DNA of 6,588 nucleotides from Desulfurococcales archaeon (GTDB taxonomy: Archaea > Thermoproteota > Thermoprotei_A > Sulfolobales > Fervidicoccaceae). Position numbers and translations under genes: made by a program. The notes beneath the pieces were generated by a model that was given only the letters and a program-made list of their open reading frames with translations, did no database searches and was not told the DNA's origin. The stretch covers positions 1 to 6,588 of the forward strand of contig JALTXS010000014.1 of NCBI GenBank assembly GCA_027048265.1, in the 5' to 3' direction. Shown piece by piece: positions 1 to 5,358 of the stretch (position 1 is the stretch's first letter; each line of letters opens with the position of its first letter).

Positions 1-58
1 TGCATGGTGCAGGATTACTTCTTTTTGTTCTGAATGATGTATGGCGTGCTCGGGTAAC

Positions 59-66
59 CCTTAAAT
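59..66 (+). promoter_or_regulatory. TATA-like box of the vapBC operon
   Basis: CCTTAAAT matches the crenarchaeal box A style. It lies about 25 bases before position 88-90, which would be the transcription start and would leave a leader of about a dozen bases before the TTG start at 102. A GGTG motif at 92-95 could act as a Shine-Dalgarno (SD) site with 6-base spacing. The assignment rests on pattern and spacing only. Confidence 0.5.
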
Positions 67-70
67 CATA

Positions 71-92
71 GGTTTTACCATCAGTTTTACTG
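71..92. promoter_or_regulatory. Putative VapB operator: two tandem palindromic GTTTTAC boxes
   Basis: GTTTTAC occurs at 72-78 and again at 84-90, a 12-base period. Each copy is the centre of a small palindrome: GGT-TTT-ACC at 71-79 and CAGT-TTT-ACTG at 82-92. The pair sits between the TATA-like box and the antitoxin start, over the predicted transcription start. AbrB-fold VapB antitoxins usually repress their own operon by binding short palindromes at such a place, so this is the natural operator candidate. Binding itself is inferred. Confidence 0.45.
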
Positions 93-101
93 GTGTGAAC
101 G

Positions 102-356
102 TTGGTTAAACTCAGGATTAAAGTCGGTCCAAAGGGCCAGCTTGTTATACCAAAGATGCTTAGAGAAGCCTATCACATAAAGGAAGGGCATTACGCGTTG
201 ATTGAGCCGGAGGAGGATGGTTTGAAAATTAGGGGTGTACCCCCACCTGTTGAGGTAATAGAGTGGATTAGGGAGAGGAGGGCGAAGAGGGGGGCAAGAC
301 CTGTACGGTTAGGAGAGCTGGCAGATGTTGACCTGGAGGAGGAGTTTGAGGATTGA
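102..356 (+). CDS. vapB: VapB-type antitoxin, AbrB/MazE (SpoVT-AbrB) fold
   Basis: This 84-aa protein is the expected size for an archaeal VapB. Residues 4-48 carry the swapped-hairpin AbrB DNA-binding signature (KVGPKGQLVIPKMLREAYHI, then a glycine and an acidic beta hairpin). The second half is helical and charged (EWIRERRAKRGA) and ends in a very acidic tail (DLEEEFED). In this family that region wraps the toxin and blocks its PIN active site. TTG at 102 is the most upstream usable start, because TGA at 96-98 closes the frame. The stop overlaps the toxin start by 4 bases (TTGA, 353-356), so the two are translationally coupled. The family neutralises VapC and represses the operon. Unlike its partner the gene is intact, so it could now act as an orphan regulator or neutralise related toxins elsewhere. 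Confidence 0.85.
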   Translation: MVKLRIKVGPKGQLVIPKMLREAYHIKEGHYALIEPEEDGLKIRGVPPPVEVIEWIRERRAKRGARPVRLGELADVDLEEEFED

Positions 357-767
357 GAATCTTTGTTGACGCGAATCTTTTTAATCTTTTTATCTACTTA
401 AACGTACTTCTCCCCGAAAGCGAGGCAAGTCTAGTTGAAGACTTCTGGCTAGAGCTTCTTGAAAAGCATCATATCTATACTAATGTGCTGGTCCTCGACG
501 AACTCCTGTACATCATCAAAGAAGAAATACAGCATCCCCTACAGTGAAACACTAGAGTTTATCGAGAGGGCTATTCTCCCCTACGTTGACATCCTTACAC
601 TGGGTCTAAGAGAGTACATGGAGGCCAGAAGGTTCATCGTCAGACACGGGCTCCCTCCTTCAGACGCCCTCCACGCTGCGACGACTATTATTAACAACCT
701 GGATGCCATAGCTAGCGAGGACAAGCACTTCGACAAAGCCGGCATAAAGAGAATATGGATAGAATAA
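353..767 (+). pseudogene. vapC: VapC-type PIN-domain toxin ribonuclease, interrupted by a +1 frameshift
   Basis: The gene starts at TTG 353, overlapping vapB, with GGAGGAGG at 335-342 as a possible SD. Read straight through, it stops at 545-547 after 64 residues. Omitting one base around 518-524 (for example G521) joins that frame to the next and gives a continuous 137-aa PIN protein ending at TAA 765-767, a normal VapC length. The junction then reads YIIKKKYSIPYSETLEFIE, the usual continuous helix of archaeal VapCs. All four acidic metal-binding positions are present in the joined product: D6 (VDAN), E50 (LDE), D104 (SDALHAAT) and D123 (SEDKHFD). Neither fragment has all four. VapC toxins are magnesium-dependent RNases that cut tRNA, rRNA or mRNA. 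I read it as an inactivated or recently broken toxin. A sequencing error or recoding cannot be excluded. Confidence 0.8.
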
Positions 768-789
768 AGTAACCTGGGATGAGGGAACC

Positions 790-2187
790 TTAAATGTGAT
801 GACCTGATATCTCGTGGACAGCGACCTTCAGGGCCTGTAACAGTTCACCTATCCGGGCAAGGTTGGCGAGGTGCACAAGAACAAGGCCTCCCACGACAGC
901 CAAAGCCGAAGCCAAAGGCCAAGGAATCCCCACGTACTTCAGGGGGAGCCACCCTAGTATTAGTGAAGAAGCTGCTAGCACAACCCAGGTTTTAGCGAGA
1001 ATGATGAGAGCTCCACCCATGTGCCTGGATGCTAGAGGCAACGGTACAATGTTAGCCACCAGGAAAGCAAGAGCCGCACCAATAGCTCCCAAAGCCTCCG
1101 CAAGGGGCACTACTAGCACCAGCATAGACAGCATACTGGCTAAGCCCAAGAATACAAGTTGTTTTTGCGATTTGATTTTATTTAGCCTCATGATGACTGC
1201 TGTGAGTATAGTAAAAGGCGGTAGAGAGATAACAAGTATTGACAATACTAGGCCCCCACCCACTAAGTCAGGGTTTAGAAGCCCTAACACATAGTCAGGT
1301 GCGACCAATATTCCAGCTGATAGGGGTGCAAGGATTGAGAGACCCAGTTTTAACAGGTCTATGAAAGGATCCTCATCTCTTCGGGTAGCAATTGGTAGGC
1401 TCGCGCTTAGAAGGGAGCCGGGCACGGCTGCTAGGGCCATTGTGATTGTCATGCTTATGTAAAGGACTCCTGTTGCGAGGGCTTCGCCCGAGACAAGGGC
1501 GAAGGCATACACTCCCAGCATGTAGAGAATCTGCCCACCCAGAACGAAGGGGTAGTTGGAGGCGACGAGACTTAGGAAGGAGCCTATCTTCCCTTGGTTT
1601 ATTTTGAGTGTCTTTAAGCTACCAGAGACAATGGCTAGGCCAAGAATGGCTCCCACAAGGGGGAGGGTCAGGTAACCGAATATTGGTGCCAGGACCCCCA
1701 GGCCCATGACGGCCAATCCGATGCCGAGGAGCAGCCTGGCTAGGTTGCCTATAAACCCTATAAGGAACAGTGCGCGGAAGCGCTCCAGGCCCATAAGCAC
1801 GCCCAGCAGGGTCTGGGAGAGCACTGACAGGAGAGCGAAAGCCCCGCTCCAGAGGCTGGAGACCCCGAACTCTAGCCCACCCCCAAGAAGCAGGCCGAGT
1901 AGTAGGCCTATCCCGCCTAGCATCAGGCCGACCATTAGGGAGAGCCCAACAGCCTCCCCGCTATGTGCGGCTACCTCCCTAGCTATAGCTACGCCTAGCC
2001 CTGCCGAGGCGAGTATGCTGGCCACGCCCCCCGCGCTGACCACGGCTCCCGCTATGCCCACGGCATCGGCGCCCACCAGCCTCACTATAACCAGCCAAAA
2101 GGCGAGGCCGAAGAGCGAGTTTATTATGTTTGAGAGGAAGAGCCACGAGCCTCCGGCTACTGAGCGTTCCAGGCCTTCGCTGGCCAA
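790..2187 (-). CDS. Wzx/MOP-superfamily lipid-linked oligosaccharide flippase
   Basis: This is a 465-aa, almost entirely hydrophobic membrane protein with about 14 predicted helices: roughly 12-36, 42-68, 80-102, 110-132, 140-160, 163-186, 208-232, 236-258, 278-298, 312-334, 344-362, 366-386, 392-414 and 424-444. Length, helix count and the N-terminal pattern (SVAGGSWLFLSNIINSLFGL, then IVRLVGADAVGIAG) fit polysaccharide-biosynthesis flippases (Wzx/RfbX, archaeal AglR-like). These move lipid-linked glycans across the membrane for N-glycosylation or surface polysaccharide. The start is TTG, supported by AAGGTG at 2195-2200 with 7-base spacing; no other in-frame start is near. It converges on the toxin gene with a 22-bp gap and is divergent from the sequon-rich surface protein, a plausible receiver of its glycans. 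The substrate cannot be read from sequence. A different MOP-type exporter role is the main alternative. Confidence 0.8.
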   Translation of the reverse strand: MASEGLERSVAGGSWLFLSNIINSLFGLAFWLVIVRLVGADAVGIAGAVVSAGGVASILASAGLGVAIAREVAAHSGEAVGLSLMVGLMLGGIGLLLGLLLGGGLEFGVSSLWSGAFALLSVLSQTLLGVLMGLERFRALFLIGFIGNLARLLLGIGLAVMGLGVLAPIFGYLTLPLVGAILGLAIVSGSLKTLKINQGKIGSFLSLVASNYPFVLGGQILYMLGVYAFALVSGEALATGVLYISMTITMALAAVPGSLLSASLPIATRRDEDPFIDLLKLGLSILAPLSAGILVAPDYVLGLLNPDLVGGGLVLSILVISLPPFTILTAVIMRLNKIKSQKQLVFLGLASMLSMLVLVVPLAEALGAIGAALAFLVANIVPLPLASRHMGGALIILAKTWVVLAASSLILGWLPLKYVGIPWPLASALAVVGGLVLVHLANLARIGELLQALKVAVHEISGHHI

Positions 2188-2194
2188 GCTGTTA

Positions 2195-2200
2195 CACCTT
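2195..2200 (-). promoter_or_regulatory. Ribosome binding site deciding the flippase TTG start
   Basis: On the minus strand AAGGTG lies 7 bases before the TTG whose first base is 2187. It fits the archaeal anti-SD core and supports this non-ATG start. No other in-frame ATG, GTG or TTG occurs in the preceding dozen or more codons. Confidence 0.6.
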
Positions 2201-2225
2201 GGTGATGGATTAGGAAGTCTGTAGG

Positions 2226-2235
2226 GATTATATCA
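2226..2235 (-). promoter_or_regulatory. Candidate TATA box for the flippase gene
   Basis: The minus strand reads TGATATAATC here. A start about 25 bases downstream (near 2205) would give a leader of under 20 bases that still includes the AAGGTG site. Spacing is good but the box is only a moderate match. Confidence 0.35.
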
Positions 2236-2363
2236 GTTTAGAAGGCATTGGGAGAGTATTGTCATGCGTTGCCTTGTCTTGCGGGTGTTTACCCCTTCTC
2301 TCTGTAGCTGTGTTAAATGTTTGGGGTGTTTTTGTTTGTTTAAGTGAAAATTTTCGTAATGAA

Positions 2364-2392
2364 AATATATTTAAAAAATATATTGTATATAT
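2364..2392 (+). promoter_or_regulatory. Very AT-rich promoter region with repeated AATATATT boxes
   Basis: AATATATT, itself palindromic, occurs at 2364-2371 and 2377-2384 and is followed at once by GTATATAT at 2385-2392. A perfect GAAAATTTTC palindrome lies just upstream at 2346-2355. This is the most AT-rich stretch of the window. A TATA box at 2385-2392 predicts a start near 2413-2415, the first base of the folded element at 2415-2514. The repeated boxes could be alternative TATA elements or a regulator site. Confidence 0.5.
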
Positions 2393-2414
2393 GAAAAGTG
2401 AACAAGTGTTAATA

Positions 2415-2514
2415 GGCTCCGCGGCGTGCAAGGGGGACACGGCCCCCTGGGACGACTTCTATTTTCCCACGCCCCAAGGGCGTTCCTCCCCTAAAGCACG
2501 CTGCTTCTCGAGCC
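2415..2514 (+). ncRNA. Predicted four-way-junction RNA: structured 5' leader or small RNA (unassigned)
   Basis: This stretch has nested complementarity that closes on itself. The outer stem pairs GGCTC 2415-2419 with GAGCC 2510-2514. An inner stem pairs GCGGCGTGC 2421-2429 with GCACGCTGC 2496-2504, nine pairs including one G-U. Inside are three arms with no unpaired base between them: AGGGGG 2431-2436 with CCCCCT 2443-2448; GGGA 2449-2452 with TCCC 2465-2468; and ACGCCC 2469-2474 with GGGCGT 2478-2483. A 12-base linker (2484-2495) follows; its TCCCCT at 2487-2492 could compete for the first arm's G-run. The block starts where the AT-rich promoter predicts transcription to begin and ends 28 bases before the surface-protein ATG. 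There is no T-run after it, which favours a leader over a free RNA. It is not a tRNA, 5S or SRP RNA, and I match it to no known riboswitch. AATAGG direct repeats at 2411-2416 and 2520-2525 leave a small mobile insertion possible. Confidence 0.45.
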
Positions 2515-2533
2515 GGGCCAATAGGTAACGCAG

Positions 2534-2538
2534 GGTGA
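2534..2538 (+). promoter_or_regulatory. Ribosome binding site of the surface protein
   Basis: GGTGA lies 4 bases before ATG 2543 and favours that start over the in-frame ATG at 2582. The 2582 start would give a shorter, more typical signal-peptide n-region (MATR) but has no SD. Confidence 0.55.
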
Positions 2539-2542
2539 AAGA

Positions 2543-5041
2543 ATGAGGCCCTGCACCTACCCAGAACCTGAACACCTTTTAATGGCAACCCGCCTAGCAG
2601 CGGTATTGTTGGTATTGGTTCTCTGGGCACCCTATTCTGGCATCATGCTAGAGGCGGGCGCATCGGAGGCTTCCGATAACGCGTCAAGCGATAGTGGTAT
2701 TAACGTAACGCGGCTGTTGACCCTCAATGCCACCAGGGACGCCTACAAGGACAGGTACTATCCCAGGTGGGGTTACAAGGAAACCTGGTTCTATGGAACC
2801 AGCGGAACCATGGTGGTGGGGTACTGGTGGTACGTATCGGGGTACATTAGCAACCGCCACTACTACGAGTCACTCATATACTTTAACCTAACAGGCATAC
2901 CACCAGGGGCCACCATTAACCACGCCATTTTGAAGCTCCACTATCAGGGAGCCCAGCATACGAATGACCAGGATGACGTGTACAGGGTCTATTTGGCAGA
3001 GCAAGACTGGCGCGAGACGGGCGCGAGAAGGTACAACGATCCTAACAACACGCTGGTTCCTCCCTACAATCTCCAGCCTCCCTACGTAAAGTTCAACGTA
3101 ACCGGGCTGAACCCGGGCAGCTGGCTGACCATAGACGTGACTGGGCTGGTACAGGCCCTGGTCAATGGGAGCCACCCCAACTATGGGTTCGCTCTATCGT
3201 TCAAAGGAGAGGAGCTGCAGGGCGATGGAGCCAGCATGTTCTCCACGAGAGAAGCTGGCCTCCCTCCACAGCTTGTGATAAACTACACTGCCCCCAGCAG
3301 GGCGCCCAGCATAAGCCTTAAGGGACCACCTAATGGAACAGTCCTCGCACCTAGTGTCAAGACGGTTGGCATTAATTGGTCCGCCTATGACCCCGAGGGG
3401 GATGCCCTAGTCTACGACCTCCTAATTGGGAACACTCCCGACTTGCTCGAGCCTGTGGCTTCCAACCTTACCGAGAATTCTTACAACCTTACAGGGCTAA
3501 GGCCTGGGGAGACATATTATTGGAAGGTGAGGGCAAGGGACGAGTACGGGGCTACAAGCACGAGCATCATATACACGTTCAGGGTCGCCTCTCTACCCGA
3601 CCTCGTGGTCGCTGGTGTAAGCACAACTCCCTTACCCATCCACGTAGGGGAGAGGCTAAACGTTATCATAAGCATAGCTAATACGGGAGGCTATGGCACA
3701 AGCAGATACGGGCCCTTCAGCGTAAACATTACCATTGACGGACACCACTGCCTCTACATGGATAATGCAACACTGGGGCCTGGGGAAACGATGCAGCTCA
3801 CCTGCACCGGGTGGTCCCCTCCTGCTCCTGGAGAATACACGCTATCCGTCAGGCTTGATACAGGCAACGTGGTACCCGAGTCAAATGAGAGCAACAACGA
3901 CCTCACAATGGAAATCAGGGTACCCAACAGGCCACCCACTCTCACCCTGGTTACAAGAAACGATACTAGGGTAAGCTCCGTCAACCGGAGCCTAACACTA
4001 GAGTGGAGCGGGGACGACCCTGACGGCGACCCCATCATATACAACCTGTACCTAGGGGAGACCCCAGACCCGCCACTATATGCTGAAGGTCTGACAGGCA
4101 CCAGGGCCCACGTCAGCCTGGAGCCGGGCAAAATATACTATTGGAGGGTCATTGCAAGCGACGGCCATGGTGGCATGGTGGAGAGCCCTGTGTACAGGGT
4201 GGTCGTCGACCCCCCTAACAGGATAAGGGACACCCTAGCGCCCGGGGAGGTTAAGAGGTACCAGCCGTTGCCCGGGATAGAGCTCACGGCCAGGGGCATG
4301 GACAGGGCCAGCTTTGACGTGATGGTTAAGAGCGCGGGCAGGCCTGAGGACCTGGGTGTTCCTCCCCTAAACGTGAACCTCGAACAGTCCCAGGCCTATG
4401 AAGTTAACGGTAGCCTCTCCGGAATGCCTGAGATTAAGCTTGAATTAAGCCTGCCCTTCTCACAGGCGCCGAAGGTCTACATGTACATACCAGGCGATAA
4501 GGGCGCCCGGGCATCCGGGTGGTTGGACGTAACAAACACGACCAGCTGGAGCCCCACGAGACGGGTCCTGTCCCTGAGCCTAGGCCAAACGGCTCAGACG
4601 CTGGGAGTTTCCCTCGATAAACTCCTCAGGGACCCCGTGCTCGTTGTGGGCATCCCTCCAAAGCCTACCCGTCAGAGCGAAGCTCCCCTCCGCCCACAAG
4701 TCCCCCCAGATGTCATAGCAGGGCAGGCTGAGACAAGGAGACAGGCAGGCCTCATAATCCAAACCCTGGGACCCGACCCCCTCACTCAGAAGGCAGCAGA
4801 GGGGCAACTGGCCGACCATGACGTCAACAAAGACGGGAAGATAGACCTAGGCGACGCCTTCGCCGTGATGAAGAAGACAGGACTCATAAGCACAACCCCG
4901 CCCAAGCTGTCCTCCACCACTGCTCAGAAAATGCTCAAAGACCTGGAGAAGCTGTATGGAACCGGTCTCGAGAACTACCCTACGATAGACGGCAGGGTAT
5001 ACCTGCTCTACATGCTAGAGTATCTACCCCAACAAGACTAA
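2543..5041 (+). CDS. Secreted modular surface protein: DNRLRE/CBM96-like, FN3, CARDB, FN3, dockerin-like C-terminus
   Basis: This 832-aa exported protein has a signal peptide with hydrophobic core about 18-29 and likely cleavage near AGA-SEA (about 40). Residues 56-248 resemble DNRLRE/CBM96 carbohydrate-binding domains (IYFNLTGIPPGATINHAILK, IDVTGLVQALVNG, NYGFAL). Residues 254-348 and 464-556 are two related FN3-like repeats sharing WS..DP(E/D)GD, G.TPD and PG..YYW(K/R)V. Residues 352-460 look like CARDB (PDLVV, ANTGG, VVPESNESNN), with C403 and C421 placed for a disulfide. Residues 565-705 are an unrecognised beta-rich region. Residues 756-780 form a dockerin/EF-hand calcium loop with D760, N762, D764, D768 and D771; a second copy near 811-827 is degenerate. 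There are 19 N-X-S/T sequons. It has no C-terminal membrane anchor and no recognised catalytic domain. Likely an N-glycosylated wall or S-layer-associated adhesion or scaffold protein; the ligand is unknown. Confidence 0.8.
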   Translation: MRPCTYPEPEHLLMATRLAAVLLVLVLWAPYSGIMLEAGASEASDNASSDSGINVTRLLTLNATRDAYKDRYYPRWGYKETWFYGTSGTMVVGYWWYVSGYISNRHYYESLIYFNLTGIPPGATINHAILKLHYQGAQHTNDQDDVYRVYLAEQDWRETGARRYNDPNNTLVPPYNLQPPYVKFNVTGLNPGSWLTIDVTGLVQALVNGSHPNYGFALSFKGEELQGDGASMFSTREAGLPPQLVINYTAPSRAPSISLKGPPNGTVLAPSVKTVGINWSAYDPEGDALVYDLLIGNTPDLLEPVASNLTENSYNLTGLRPGETYYWKVRARDEYGATSTSIIYTFRVASLPDLVVAGVSTTPLPIHVGERLNVIISIANTGGYGTSRYGPFSVNITIDGHHCLYMDNATLGPGETMQLTCTGWSPPAPGEYTLSVRLDTGNVVPESNESNNDLTMEIRVPNRPPTLTLVTRNDTRVSSVNRSLTLEWSGDDPDGDPIIYNLYLGETPDPPLYAEGLTGTRAHVSLEPGKIYYWRVIASDGHGGMVESPVYRVVVDPPNRIRDTLAPGEVKRYQPLPGIELTARGMDRASFDVMVKSAGRPEDLGVPPLNVNLEQSQAYEVNGSLSGMPEIKLELSLPFSQAPKVYMYIPGDKGARASGWLDVTNTTSWSPTRRVLSLSLGQTAQTLGVSLDKLLRDPVLVVGIPPKPTRQSEAPLRPQVPPDVIAGQAETRRQAGLIIQTLGPDPLTQKAAEGQLADHDVNKDGKIDLGDAFAVMKKTGLISTTPPKLSSTTAQKMLKDLEKLYGTGLENYPTIDGRVYLLYMLEYLPQQD

Positions 5042-5043
5042 CC

Positions 5044-5058
5044 TCTTTTTCCTCCCCC
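5044..5058 (+). terminator. Pyrimidine/T-rich tract after the surface-protein stop
   Basis: A run with TTTTT at 5046-5050 and further C/T bases to 5058 begins right after the stop codon. Archaeal termination commonly uses such U-rich tracts without a hairpin, so this is a reasonable end for the transcript. Confidence 0.4.
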
Positions 5059-5226
5059 ATAATCCCAGGGGAAAACCCGTGCATCGCTTTCACAAACTAT
5101 CATTTATGACGGGTAGGGAACCTTCACTAGGGCTATGTGCGTACGAGAATGCTTCCTCTTCCGAAGCTCATCTTTAGTTTAAAAGAACCATTATGCTAAC
5201 CCATTGTTCCCCGTTATCTTATGAAA

Positions 5227-5244
5227 TACTTAGGTTCCTAAGTA
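5227..5244. promoter_or_regulatory. 18-bp palindrome, candidate operator
   Basis: TACTTAGG at 5227-5234 and CCTAAGTA at 5237-5244 are perfect 8-base inverted arms around TT. Symmetry and size fit a dimeric winged-helix or ribbon-helix-helix regulator site. The 8-mer ATACTTAG (5226-5233) occurs again at 5335-5342, inside the repeat cluster at the ATPase start. That suggests one factor reading both places. Confidence 0.45.
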
Positions 5245-5306
5245 AACGCCTTCTGGTTATGTTAGTTTGGTAGGGGCAAGCAGACGTGTTTTGTCGCATC
5301 TATGTG

Positions 5307-5315
5307 CTTTTTAAG
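5307..5315 (+). promoter_or_regulatory. TATA-like box of the ATPase gene
   Basis: CTTTTTAAG predicts a transcription start near 5335-5340. This gives a leader of about 20 bases before ATG 5359 and places the repeat cluster over the start site. Confidence 0.45.
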
Positions 5316-5319
5316 CATT

Positions 5320-5355
5320 TAAGTATCAGGGGTGATACTTAGTATCAGGGGTGAT
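5320..5355 (+). repeat. Nested direct and inverted repeats over the ATPase transcription start and SD
   Basis: AGTATCAGGGGTGAT is repeated perfectly at 5322-5336 and 5341-5355, a 19-base period. The first copy also forms a 9-base inverted repeat, TAAGTATCA 5320-5328 with TGATACTTA 5333-5341, around GGGG. The same TGATACT (5333-5339) is also complementary to AGTATCA of the second copy (5341-5347). As DNA this is an operator array. As RNA it offers two mutually exclusive hairpins, the second ending right before GGGGTGAT (5348-5355), the ATPase SD. The duplicated GGTGAT also gives an SD-like copy with no suitable start nearby. Confidence 0.6.
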
Positions 5356-5358
5356 CCC

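Noticed and set aside
3..71. Open frame ending at TAG 69-71 (tail reads GLLLFVLNDVWRARVTLKS), a possible C-terminus of an upstream gene
   Set aside because: Only 22 codons are visible, no family is recognisable, and it would run through the TATA-like box at 59-66. It cannot be told apart from chance.
459..767. Separate 102-aa protein starting at TTG 459
   Set aside because: Its first 20 or so residues are out-of-frame translation of the toxin N-terminus. The true content begins after the frameshift, so it is part of the broken vapC.
863..1294. 143-aa plus-strand open frame inside the flippase gene
   Set aside because: It is antisense to a well-supported membrane protein and has the low-complexity, Arg/Thr/Pro-rich composition of a shadow frame. 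The same holds for the 172-aa frame at 1706-2224.
2415..2514. tRNA, 5S rRNA or H/ACA guide RNA as identity of the folded element
   Set aside because: There is no T-arm GGTTCGAATCC-type sequence, no anticodon arm of proper size, no 5S signature, and no clear ACA box or k-turn at the expected place.
2259..2528. 89-aa plus-strand frame across the intergenic region, and a 73-aa minus frame at 2409-2630
   Set aside because: No family features; they cross the AT-rich promoter and the folded element, have odd Cys/Phe-rich or Gly/Arg-rich composition, and lack good ribosome binding sites.
2574..2581. CCTTTTAA before ATG 2582 as a TATA box
   Set aside because: It would place the transcription start inside the coding region, after ATG 2582. 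A separate AT-rich promoter and an SD already explain the start at 2543.
5157..5176. Weak inverted repeat GCTTC/GAAGC in the same gap
   Set aside because: Five base pairs with a 7-base loop are common by chance and no other signal supports it.
5107..5178. Tiny open frame of 23 codons in the gap before the ATPase
   Set aside because: No SD, no recognisable product, and a length expected by chance.
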